Assembly (NCBI GenBank): GCA_963854835.1
Contig: OY978526.1
Coordinates: 45,467,140 to 45,531,139 of the forward strand
DNA: 64,000 nucleotides
Reading direction: 5' to 3'
From: Megamerina dolium
Taxonomy: Eukaryota; Arthropoda; Insecta; Diptera; Megamerinidae
Within the stretch, counting starts at the first letter, position 1, and each line of letters starts with the position of its first letter. This document shows positions 11,335-20,209 of this stretch, piece after piece. The notes beneath the pieces are model-generated. The model did not search any database. It saw only the letters and a list, made by a program, of their open reading frames with translations, and was not told the DNA's origin. The position numbers and the translations under genes are program-made.

Positions 11335-12360
11335 TTAGGTTAGGTTAGGTTTGAAGGGCGTGTGTGAACATATATTCATACTTCCACTCGGAGGCGGCAT
11401 CTATTACCCATTGTGATTGCCCTTGATTGTCGGACGCCGCACTCACGCACGCTTTCCCAGAGTAACCAGTGTTCATGTGTCATCCTACTGCTTGAACCAT
11501 TTGGTTCTCCATATGAAGTTCAGAAGCTATTTGAAATAAAAAATCCAGTGAAGAAAGGAGATACCAAACATTGAAGTCGTTTGTCTGTAGTCCTGGACAG
11601 AGACATATATAGTGGTTTATTGATTATTCTTTCTCTTCATCTCGGCAATACCTACAGAGTCCGCACGTCCGTATATGCCAACGTTGAAGCATTGGCGCGA
11701 TGGCACAATGCCCAGTGAGCACCCCGATAAGAATTCTAACTGCAGGCTCGAAGGACACAAGCTGTTCGCCTTTTTAACAACTATTTCTTCTATACACTCA
11801 AACAGTTCGCAAAGCGGAATTTCTTCTGAGTCGTCGGCCTCATTGGCATCTGTACTAGATCTCCTCCCAGGCTGGGAGGTAGTTCGTTCCCCTCAATATT
11901 ATTATGTCCAGGAACCCAGCAATGAGAGACCCTGTAGTTTCCTATGTCACATAATGAAGCTCGGCATTTCAGGACGATTTTCGACTAGACTGTTCTGGAT
12001 TCAATTTCCTTCAGTACCGCTTGACTGTCTACAAAGATAGTGATATTTGAAGGTGGAATTGTACTATTTGGTATTAGTTTAGCTGATTTCTTAATTGCGT
12101 ATATTTCTGCTTGAAATACACTGCAAGCGCCAGGGAGCCGAAATGACATCCCACAATGCAGGTTTTTTGAAAAATTTCTCGCTCCCGTCCCTCTGTCCAT
12201 CTTCGAGCTGTCTGTGTAAATGGTGATGTCTGAATCACGCACTGCACAATGTGGCTCATAGTTTTCCTTGTATTAAAGTCCAGAACTGGTGTCATGTAGT
12301 CTGTGGGTGCATTAAGAACCCCCTCCACTACACGGTCCTTCCCGTTGAATTCATCTAGAA
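11335..12360 (-). pseudogene. 3' part of an RNase-H-bearing LINE (LOA/I-like) with (CCTAA)n tail
   Basis: The minus strand encodes the ribonuclease H domain of an RNase-H-containing LINE at 11985-12290: EGVLNAPTDYMTPVLDF, TIYTDSSKMDRGTGA, FRLPGACSVFQAEIYAIKKSA, then TIFVDSQAVLKEI. These match the D/E/D metal-binding framework (YTDSS, QAEIYAI, VDSQA). Downstream sequence to 11342 is the decayed C-terminus and 3' UTR. The 3' end carries three copies of CCTAA (TTAGG on the plus strand, 11337-11352). The 5' side is cut off at the inverted-repeat arm starting at 12375. The clade call (LOA/I/R1 group) is inference. Confidence 0.7.
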
Positions 12361-12374
12361 TCTCATCAATTCAT

Positions 12375-12490
12375 CTTCAAATCTAACAAGCGATCCTGTT
12401 TTACAAAATATCGCAACATATTCTAAAATTTGCAGCGAAAACTTGGCATATTTAAACCTCTATATTTTAATATCTTTTTAATATCTTTTT
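12375..12490 (+). repeat. Left inverted-repeat arm, outer part
   Basis: The sequence from 'cttcaaatctaac' to 'aatatcttttt' is the reverse complement of 35851-35966 with very few differences. The arm continues at 34356-34667, because a Helentron inserted into its T-run at 12490. On the right side the same sequences are contiguous (35537-35966), which shows the uninterrupted state. Confidence 0.8.
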
Positions 12491-12752
12491 ATACCCTGCA
12501 TAATGCAATATGCATGGTATATTCATTTCGGTCAGATGTTTGTGTCCACTTGAAGGAATCTCCGGAGATATAGACATGGATATATATTCGTGATCAGCGT
12601 CGATTAAATTTTCGATTTAACGATGTCCGTCCGTCCGTCCGTCTGTCCGTCCGTCCGTCCGTCCGTCCGTCTGTCACCTGGCTGGTTCGCACGATAACTT
12701 GAGTAAATATTGAGCTATTTCGACGAAATTTGGCACAAGTAACCTATGATCC
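12491..12752 (+). mobile_element. Helentron-like element, first segment (subterminal repeat and GTCY tract)
   Basis: Starts with ATACCCTGCATAATGC at the inner edge of the arm and continues to the (GTCC/GTCT)n microsatellite at 12624-12674 and the 'tttcgacgaaatttggcac' block. Interrupted at 12741-12752 by the RTE insertion and resumes at 16133. Matches the complete copy 2109-3626 in reverse complement, with a longer GTCY tract. Confidence 0.75.
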
Positions 12753-13102
12753 TGGTGGTCTGGTGGTGTTTTCGCAAGGTAACGTGTCTAACTGCCTCAA
12801 CCAGGTGGGGCTAGCGCAATCCTTGTTGAACTCATCGCAAGTCAACTCACTGGTTGTCATGTAGTTTGATCTGAGCGCAATGTGATGATACCTTTATTTG
12901 TTAATGAGGGGTAGTCATATAGCTTGCTCTGCTTACTCTGTGATGGCGCTTTCATTATTATTAATGGGGGCCCTCCATGTGGCGACCACCGGGCAACGTC
13001 TTCCTGGCACCCGCTGGGAGGCGGCTGAAGTGAGTGGCGAAAATCTCCTCGGTTAGAGGTTGTGCGTTGGGTTTGGGACTCGCCACATAAAAAACCCCCC
13101 CA

Positions 13103-13774
13103 ATGAAAAAAACAAATATGCCTCGGATAAGGACTACCGCTTTTGTTGATGACCCCCGCAAACGAAAAAAGGACCACGATTTACGGATATGCACCTGGAA
13201 TGTCCGATCCCTTTATAGGGAGAGTGCCTCTATCCAGCTGGTTGATGTCCTCGAAAAATACAGAGCTGACATCACCGCTCTCCAGGAAATGCGATGGACA
13301 GGACAGGGCTGCTCCAAAAGAGCGTCCTGTGACATCTACTACAGTTGCCATGCTGAAAGGCACGAATTAGGATGTGGATTTTTGGTCAGCAAGAGACTAC
13401 GACATCTTGTCTCACAGTTCACGCCTGTGAACGAACGGCTGGCCACAATCCGCATCAAGGCAAAATTTTTCAACATCAGCCTTATATGTGCCCACGCTCC
13501 GACGGATGAGAAGGACAATGTGACCAAGGAGAGCTTCTTTCAGCGCCTCGAAGAATCTTATGACCGCTGCCCCCGCCACTATATCAAAATCGTGCTTGGC
13601 GACTTTAATGCCAGGGTGGGCAAGGAAGGTACCTTTGGTCCAACTGTCGGAAAATTCAGCCTCCACCAGAACACCTCCGATAACGGAATGAGGCTGATCG
13701 ACTTCGCCGCAGCACGAAACATGGTAATTGGTGGTACCAGATTCCAGCATCTCGACATCCACAAAGCGACATGA
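13103..13774 (+). CDS. RTE endonuclease domain (N-terminal part of the polyprotein, ends at premature TGA)
   Basis: 223 codons encoding an apurinic-type (EEP superfamily) endonuclease that would nick the target DNA. Visible motifs: CTWNVRSL (residues 30-37), ITALQEMRW (57-65, metal-binding Glu), CAHAPTDEKDN (129-139) and VLGDFNARVG (164-173). The terminal SDH motif lies beyond the stop, in the next frame. The stop (13772-13774) occurs after HKAT in the same frame as the downstream RT region. The codon is TGA and the sequence reads straight on as LSPDQRTRNQIDHVVIDG, so one substitution, probably from TGG, explains it. The start ATG follows a C-run and is the first in frame. Confidence 0.85.
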   Translation: MKKTNMPRIRTTAFVDDPRKRKKDHDLRICTWNVRSLYRESASIQLVDVLEKYRADITALQEMRWTGQGCSKRASCDIYYSCHAERHELGCGFLVSKRLRHLVSQFTPVNERLATIRIKAKFFNISLICAHAPTDEKDNVTKESFFQRLEESYDRCPRHYIKIVLGDFNARVGKEGTFGPTVGKFSLHQNTSDNGMRLIDFAAARNMVIGGTRFQHLDIHKAT

Positions 13775-13813
13775 CTGTCTCCAGATCAACGTACAAGAAA
13801 CCAAATTGATCAT

Positions 13814-16081
13814 GTGGTGATTGACGGAAGGCATGCTTCCAGTGTGATGGACGTGAAATCGATCCGTGGTGCCAACATCGACTCGGATCACTACCTTGTT
13901 GCAGCTAATTTGCGCACACGCTTATGTGTCGCAAATAACAAGAGAAGTCCCACACAGAGAAAGCTCGACGTCAGTACGCTGCGATCACCAGAGACAGCAG
14001 ATGCATTTTCCACTCGACTATCAGATCTGCTTATGCAGAACACTCCCCCACTTGATGATACATGCGCACGGTGGACACATATATCCCACTCCATGACTAC
14101 TGCTGCCGAGGAGGTAATCGGTTACTACCGGCCTCTGAGGAATGAGTGGTATGATCAGGAGTGTCGCGACGCTACCGCAGAGAAAGACGCCGCCTACAGA
14201 AAAACCCTGCGTGCAGGCGTAACGCGAGCTGTTAAGGAGCGGTGTAGAGAGAAAAGGAGTGCAGAGAGACGTCTTTTCAGGCGCAAGAAGAGGGAGTTGG
14301 AAAGACGCGAGTGTGAGGAGATAGAGATGTGTACCGACAAGAATGAGACTCGAAAATTCTTTGAAAAGATCAAGCGCCTGAGTGGAGGTTTAAATCCCGG
14401 AGCCTCTTCTTGTCGTGATGGAAATGGGAATCTGGTTACGGATGTCCAGAGTGTACTGAGCCTATGGAGGGAACACTTCTCCACGTTACTGAATGGCGAT
14501 GCTACGAACAATTCCGCCAGTGGAGGAGAATGCCCGATAACCCCAATTACAGATGATGGTGTTGATGTTCCACCACCCGACTATGACGAGGTTGAAACGG
14601 CCATTTTAAGGCTGAAGAACAACAAAGCTGCAGGTGCTGATGGCCTGCCTGCCGAGTTGTTTAAGACCGGAGGCGATGAGCTGCTCACCCGCATGCACCA
14701 GCTCATAAGCAGAATATGGTCGGATGAAAGCATGCCTGATGATTGGAGGCTCAGTGTTCTCTGTCCTGTACATAAAAAAGGAGACCCCACAATTTGCGCC
14801 AACTACCGTGGAATAAGTCTCCTGAGCATCGCATACAAGGTTCTATCGAGCGTACTGTGTGAAAGGTTGAAGCCTATGCTCAGCAACCTGATTGGACCTT
14901 ATCAGTGTGGCTTCAGACCTGGTAAATCCACCATCGACCAGATTTTCACACTGCGCCAAATCCTGGAGAAGACCCAAGAAAAAAAGATCGACACACACCA
15001 CCTATTTGTTGATTATAAAGCCGCTTTCGACAGTCCGGTAAGGGATTACCTCTACGCAACAATGTCTGAGTTCGGTATTCCTGCAAAGCTCATTCGACTT
15101 TGTAGAATGACACTGCATAACTCTCGTTGTGCAGTGAAAATTGGGAAGGACCTCTCCGCACCGTTTAATACCGAACGGGGTTTCAGACAAGGTGATTCGT
15201 TATCATGCGACTTCTTCAATCTTATTATGGAGAAAATAATACGAGCTGCTGATCTACGACATAATGGCACTATGTTCAACAAAAGTGTCATGCTGTTAGC
15301 GTATGCCGACGATATTGACATAATCGGCATGAACACGCGAGCAGTCAGTGCAGCATTCTCAGAGTTGGAAAGAGAGTCGCGTCGGATGGGTCTCACGGTG
15401 AACGAGGGCAAGACGAAGTATCTAGTGTCAACAAACAAAGAGTCCCGGCGTCTTGGACAGCACGTCACTGTTGACAACTACGCTTTTGAAGTAGTAAGGG
15501 ATTTTGTCTATCTTGGAACCAGCATTAACAGCAGTAATGACGTCAGCTTGGAGATCATGCGTAGGATAACTCTTGCTAACAGGTGTTACTTTGGGCTGAG
15601 TAAGCAATTGAGAAGTCGAGCCCTCTCTCGAAGAACGAAAACTACACTCTACAAGTCTCTCATCATGCCTGTCCTAACATATGGCGCTGAAGCCTGGACA
15701 ATTTCCACCTCGGATGAGCGAATACTTGGAGTTTTTGAGAGAAAAGTCCTACGCAAGATCTTTGGACCTATTTGCGTTGGTGGCGAGTACCGAATAAGGT
15801 ACAACCATGAGCTGTACGAGCTGTATGCCGATATTGACATAGTAAAGCGCATCAAAATCCAGCGGCTGCGCTGGCTAGGTCATGTCGAGCGAATGGAAGA
15901 ACACGCTCCAGCTAAGAAGGTGTTATATTCCGAACCCGCTGGAGGACGACGCAAAAGGGGAAGACCAAACCTCCGGTGGAAAGACCAAGTACTGGAGAAC
16001 CTGACGGCGCTTGGAATTTCTAACTGGCGCCAGATAGCGAAGAACAGAGATGGCTGGCGAAGCATATTATTTTCGGCTTAA
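13814..16081 (+). CDS. RTE reverse transcriptase (with end of endonuclease)
   Basis: 755 codons. Residues 24-26 are the SDH motif that completes the upstream endonuclease. A basic, Arg/Lys/Glu-rich linker (about 120-190) follows. The RT begins around residue 260 (NNKAAGADGLPAE at 269-281, YRGISLLSIAYKVLS at 331-345, QCGFRPGKST at 364-373). Catalytic motifs are FVDYKAAFD (398-406) and LAYADDIDI (495-503). The C-terminal region holds LTYGAEAW and ends with the LRWLGHVERM block. All RT catalytic residues are present. This frame's own Met is an internal codon of the original ORF, not a natural start. Copies B (25010-27277), 19002 and 61613 encode near-identical protein. Confidence 0.88.
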   Translation: MVIDGRHASSVMDVKSIRGANIDSDHYLVAANLRTRLCVANNKRSPTQRKLDVSTLRSPETADAFSTRLSDLLMQNTPPLDDTCARWTHISHSMTTAAEEVIGYYRPLRNEWYDQECRDATAEKDAAYRKTLRAGVTRAVKERCREKRSAERRLFRRKKRELERRECEEIEMCTDKNETRKFFEKIKRLSGGLNPGASSCRDGNGNLVTDVQSVLSLWREHFSTLLNGDATNNSASGGECPITPITDDGVDVPPPDYDEVETAILRLKNNKAAGADGLPAELFKTGGDELLTRMHQLISRIWSDESMPDDWRLSVLCPVHKKGDPTICANYRGISLLSIAYKVLSSVLCERLKPMLSNLIGPYQCGFRPGKSTIDQIFTLRQILEKTQEKKIDTHHLFVDYKAAFDSPVRDYLYATMSEFGIPAKLIRLCRMTLHNSRCAVKIGKDLSAPFNTERGFRQGDSLSCDFFNLIMEKIIRAADLRHNGTMFNKSVMLLAYADDIDIIGMNTRAVSAAFSELERESRRMGLTVNEGKTKYLVSTNKESRRLGQHVTVDNYAFEVVRDFVYLGTSINSSNDVSLEIMRRITLANRCYFGLSKQLRSRALSRRTKTTLYKSLIMPVLTYGAEAWTISTSDERILGVFERKVLRKIFGPICVGGEYRIRYNHELYELYADIDIVKRIKIQRLRWLGHVERMEEHAPAKKVLYSEPAGGRRKRGRPNLRWKDQVLENLTALGISNWRQIAKNRDGWRSILFSA

Positions 16082-16132
16082 ATCGATATTCGGTTGTTGT
16101 GGCCACATAAGTAAGTAAGTAACCTATGATCC

Positions 16133-17701
16133 AAGGGTACGGAGGGGATTGATATTGGTCATGATCGGTCAATAGCCACGCCCACACCAAGCATTAAAAG
16201 CGACTAACCTCGGAATTTTCAAAATCTTTAACTAGCTATAACTCACATAATATACCACTTGGGACAACAATATTTTGCGCATAGAGTTATATTATACTAC
16301 TATATATCCTCGCCAAAATTGGGTGAGCCACGCCTACTTTCTAGCGTAGCTCCAATACAAAGTGTCTGTACTTCTTTTAAATTGAAACTGCTGTAACTTC
16401 GGCAATCTTCTGTCTAGAATAACCATAATTGACACTTGCATTAACATGGCAGTGAGAAATAATATGGCAGTGTGCCACGCCCACTCCTTTTTGGGTCTGC
16501 CATACAAAGTTGCGGAAATTAAAAAAAAATGTTACCGGTTATAACTTGCAAACTATTCAGCGTAGAATAACGAGATTTAAGGTATGGATTAGTATTGTAC
16601 GAGTAACTAGGCTCACAGGAAATGGGCGCACCACGCCCACTGTTTATCGTAGCCCCCATACAAATTTTAAATTGAAACAGCTGTAACTTCGGCAATCTTT
16701 TGTCTAGAATAACCATAATTGACACTTAAATTAATATCGTAGTCGGTAATAATCTGGCAGAAAATCAGTGTGCCACGCCCACTCCTTCATGGGTCTCCCA
16801 TACAAAGTCGAGGGAATTAAACTAAAACTTTTAATCTCTGTAACTTACAAACCATTTAGCGTAGGACAACGAGATTTAAGGTATGGATTAGTATTGTTCG
16901 AGGAACTAGGCTCATAGGAAATGGGAGCGCCATGCCCACTGTTTATTGTAGCCCCCATACAAAATGACTGAAATTCTTTTAAATTGAAACAGCCGTAACT
17001 TCGGCAATCTTCTGTCTAGAATAACCATAATTGACACTTAGATTAATATCGTAGTCGGAAATAATCTGGCAAAAAATCAGGGTCCCACGCCCACTTCTTA
17101 TTGTGGCTCCCATACAAAGTTGAGGAAATTAAACAAAAATTTTAACCGCCATAACTTACAAACTATTCAGCGTAGGACAACCAGATTGAAGGTGTAGATT
17201 ATTATTGGAAGAGCAAATATACCCACAAGAAATGGGCCAGCCACGTAAATTGTTTATAGTGGCTCCCATACAGGATGACTGAATTTCTTTTAAATTGAGA
17301 TAGCTGCAGCTTCTGCAATCTTCTGTCTAGAACAATCATAATTAATACTTAGGTTAATATGGTAGTTGTACATAATTTGGCAAAAAATCAACATGCCAGG
17401 CCTACTTATTAATGGGGCTACCATGCAAAGTTGCGAAAATTTTCAAAAATTTAAATCGCTATAACTTACGAACTATGTGGTGGTGTGGATTAATATTGGA
17501 AAATTAATTGGATTTACAAGAAAGAGGTAAGCTACGTCAACTTTTTATATAGCTCCCATACTAAGTCTCGGAATTATCTTCAAAACCTCCTTTAAATTAT
17601 CCCTTTTAGAACTCTCATAACATACAAGGTACTTCGTCAAAGTCAACCATATTTCGGGTGTAAATTAGTAGTATATGCAAAAATTGTTTTTCAAAAAGTT
17701 T
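16133..17701 (+). mobile_element. Helentron-like element, middle segment with four tandem units
   Basis: Continuation of 12491-12752 after the RTE. Non-coding. Four imperfect tandem units are marked by 'cttctgtctagaa(t/c)aa' at 16407, 16697 (one mismatch), 17009 and 17320, with spacings of 290, 312 and 311 bp. The copy at 2109-3626 has three. Each unit contains two half-modules with 'cccatacaaa' and 'ccacgcccac'. It ends at 'attgtttttcaaaaagt', where a jockey is inserted, and resumes at about 23049. Confidence 0.75.
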
Positions 17702-17903
17702 ATGATATACATATGCAAGAGTGCGGACGTGTTTTTCTGTGCTCCGAGGTTTTGTGATTTTGAAGTTGTGTTGAATTGCGTATGTGATAGGAAACAATTG
17801 CGAAAGGACGCTTAAAGTGATAGTTGGAATAAAGGTATTGCTTTGTTTGATTCAACGGAGGAATCAAGCAAACAAACAAAACTGTGGAAAACAGATAAAA
17901 CTA

Positions 17904-18737
17904 AAGGGTTATCCATTTTGCGGTTTCAAAAGTAAATATAAATAAAACACATATAGAATATTTTTTATCATGATATTTCTTTTTTATTGTAAAGTTTGAA
18001 CGTTGACATTATGTGTGAAATACTACATCATTTAAATGACCACCACGCGAATTGTAGCAAGCATCGATTCTTTTGAGGTAATTTTCGACCACTTTTTGAC
18101 ACATATTGGGCGGTATCTCAGCCATAACGTGACGAATGTTGGTTTTTAGGTGCTCAAGAGTTAAAGGTTTTCTGCATAAACACGGTCTTTCACGTAGCCC
18201 CACAAAAAAAAGTCAAGCGGTGTCAAATCGCATGATCTTGGTGGCCACTTGATATCGCCACGATGAGAAATTACGCGGCCAGAAAATTTCTCTTGCAATA
18301 AAGCCATATTCGCTCGAGTTGTGTGGCATGTGGCACCGTCTTGTTGAAACCACATATTCTCTAAGTCGTATTCTTCAATAGCAGGCAAAAAAAAGTTGGT
18401 TATCATATGACCATAACGCTCCGAATTGACGGTGACAGTAGTTCCATCGTCGTTTTCGAAGAAGTAAGGTCCAATCACACCTCCAGAGCAAAAAGCGCAC
18501 CAAACAGTGACTTTTTGTGGATGTAGTGGCCTCTCTTCAATTATTTGAGGATTCTCAGAACCCCAAATATGACAATTTTGTTTGTTAACATACCCACCGA
18601 GTGAAAAATGTGTTTCGTCGCTGAAGAAAATTTTGTTCGAAAAATCGCCGTCCACCGCCTGTTGTTCAAGCACCCATTCGACGTATCTACGACGTTGTGA
18701 ATGGTCAGCTGGCTTCAGTTGTTGTGTGAGCTGGATT
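17904..18737 (-). mobile_element. DD41D mariner-like element, 5' half deleted, copy A
   Basis: Inserted in jockey ORF1 after a TA (17902-17903). The left terminal repeat is AAGGGTTATCC plus 'attttgcggtttcaaaagta' (17904-17933) and matches the repeat at 60671-60700. The transposase gene runs leftward. The right side stops abruptly at 'ctggatttta' (about 18737), where jockey gag resumes. The right terminal repeat, the HTH region and part of the gag are therefore missing, consistent with a deletion across the junction using TTTTA-like microhomology. Confidence 0.82.
18009..18735 (-). pseudogene. Mariner transposase, DD41D catalytic domain, truncated and frameshifted (copy A)
   Basis: Genuine transposase sequence starts at KIQLTQQLKPADHSQRR; the preceding residues of the open frame are jockey-derived. 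The catalytic core is complete: first Asp in FFSDETHF, second in WFQQDGATCH, third in CDLTPLDFFLWG, with 41 residues between the second and third Asp. That is the DD41D spacing reported for rosa-type mariners. After VYAENL a 1-bp deletion (at about 18170; 'gcagaaaacc' against 'gcagataaacc' at 61 kb) shifts the frame into the C-terminal tail (KPLTLEHLKTNIRHVMAEIPPNMCQ..VVFHT). There is no N-terminal DNA-binding domain, so it is inactive. Confidence 0.85.
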
Positions 18738-18738
18738 T

Positions 18739-20209
18739 TAAATAAAATATTTAATTCACCGAAGAATTTCGGTGGAAGAACCTCATAAAAGATCGGGCCC
18801 AATACAATGTGCTAACTGTCAAGAGTATGGGCACATAAAATCTTACTGCACTCTACGAAGTGTATGCGTTATATGTGGTGACTTTCATCCCACCTCCAAA
18901 TGTATTGTTAACAAAGAAGATTCTTCTGTTAAAAAATGTAGTAACTGCGGTGGAAATCACACTGCAAACTATAGAGGTTGTCCAGTTTATACTGAGCTCA
19001 ACTTACTTACTTACTTATGTGGCCATAACAACCGAATATCGATTTAGGCCGAAAATAACATGCTTCGCCAGCCATCTCTGTTCTTCGCTAGCTGGCGCCA
19101 GTTAGAAATTCCAAGCGCCGTCAGGTTCTCCAGTACTTGGTCTTTCCACCGGAGGTTTGGTCTTCCTCTTCTGCGCCGTCCTCCAGCGGGTTCCGAATAT
19201 AACACCTTCTTAGCTGGAGCGTGTTCTTCCATTCGCTCGACATGACCTAGCCAGCGCAGCCGCTGGATTTTGATGCGCTTTACTATGTCAATATCGGCAT
19301 ATAGCTCGTACAGCTCATGGTTGTACCTTATTCGGTACTCGCCACCAACGCAAATAGGTCCAAAGATCTTGCGTAGGACTTTTCTCTCGAAAACTCCAAG
19401 CATTCGCTCATCCGAGGTGGAAATTGTCCAGGATTCAGCGCCATATGTTAGGACAGGCATGATGAGAGACTTGTAGAGTGTAGTTTTCGTTCTTCGAGAG
19501 AGGACTCTACTTCTCAATTGCTTACTCAGCCCAAAGTAACACCTGTTAGCAAGAGTTATCCTACGCATGATCTCCAAGCTGACGTCATTACTGCTGTTAA
19601 TGCTGGTTCCAAGATAAACAAAGTCCCTTACTACTTCAAAAGCGTAGTTGTCAACAGTGACGTGCTGTCCAAGACGCCGGGACTCTTTGTTTGTTGACAC
19701 TAGATACTTCGTCTTGCCCTCGTTCATCGTGAGACCCATCCGACGCGACTCTCTTTCCAACTCTGAGAATGCTGCACTGACAGCTCGCGTGCTCATGCCG
19801 ATTATGTCAATATCGTCGGCATACGCTAACAGCATGACACTTTTGTTGAAGATAGTGCCATTATGTCGTAGATCGTACTGAGCTCAAACTCAAACTTAAA
19901 AGTACTTCCCAAGTTAGACCTCGCAACCCATCAATGGTTAATGCTCCCCAAATAGAGCATGTATCTGCTCCTCCTCCACAAAATGTTACAAATACTACTC
20001 ATGTTATGCCAACATCTTATGCAAACATTTTAAAGGGGACTACTCCTCCAGTTCAAGTTAATCAAGATAGTGTACCAAACACTCTTGAAAATTCTGTAAA
20101 TAATCTGGTCCAGTTAATGACACATTTTATGAATTCAATGCAAGGCATGATGCAAGAGCTAATGAAAAATCAGTCCATTCTCCTTCAAGCAATTCTGTCA
20201 AAACAATGA
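18739..20209 (+). pseudogene. Jockey ORF1 (gag-like) interrupted by RTE, copy A
   Basis: Nucleic-acid-binding gag protein. The N-terminal part is lost at the mariner junction; sequence resumes as YLIHRRISVEEPHKR. Three zinc knuckles of the CCHC type are visible: CANCQEYGHIKSYC, CVICGDFHPTSKC and CSNCGGNHTANYRGC. The frame is cut at VYTEL by the RTE insertion (19002-19875) and resumes after the duplicated TSD as KLKLKSTS. It ends with a Met/Gln-rich helix (MTHFMNSMQGMMQELMKNQS) at 20209. Its stop codon overlaps the ORF2 start in an ATGA (20206-20209), the usual jockey coupling. Confidence 0.85.
19002..19875 (-). mobile_element. 5'-truncated RTE-like element in jockey gag, copy A
   Basis: 874-bp insert flanked by a perfect 12-bp duplication TACTGAGCTCAA (18990-19001 and 19876-19887). 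The minus strand encodes the RT from just before YADD (frame 19044-19835, 263 codons: LLAYADDIDIIG, LTYGAESW, LRWLGHVERM). The 3' end carries the (TAAG)n tail, seen as 'cttacttacttactt' at 19002. A few substitutions from the 13-16 kb copy (for example GMSTRA for GMNTRA) show it is an independent insertion of the same young family. Confidence 0.93.

Larger units (their letters stand above)
12753..16120 (+). mobile_element. Full-length RTE-like non-LTR retrotransposon, copy A
   Basis: A 3,368-bp element inserted in the Helentron and flanked by AACCTATGATCC at 12741-12752 and 16121-16132. It has a 350-bp 5' leader, one long coding region (13103-16081) interrupted by a single TGA, and a short 3' UTR ending in a (TAAG)n repeat instead of poly(A), as RTE-type elements do. 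Endonuclease and reverse transcriptase are both present, with no gag-like ORF. Truncated relatives lie at 19002-19875 and 61613-62807, and fragments occur elsewhere in the window, so the family has been active. Confidence 0.9.

Noticed and set aside
11985..12242. Cellular RNase H gene
   Set aside because: The domain is fused to LINE-type downstream sequence with a (CCTAA)n tail and resembles LINE RNase H, not a host enzyme.
12624..12674. Regular GTCC/GTCT repeats as a possible CRISPR-like or satellite array
   Set aside because: A 4-bp microsatellite internal to a Helentron-like element; there are no repeat-spacer units.
12857..13194. Minus frames of 77 and 106 codons over the RTE 5' leader
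   Set aside because: They overlap non-coding leader sequence, recur only because of the duplication, and show no domain.
13412..13891. Minus-strand frames of 105-159 codons opposite the RTE (for example 13412-13891, 15052-15477 and their copies at +11,196)
   Set aside because: They are antisense shadows of the endonuclease/RT coding region, which carries the recognisable motifs.
18582..18788. Plus frame of 68 codons (and its copy at 29778)
   Set aside because: Antisense to the mariner transposase.
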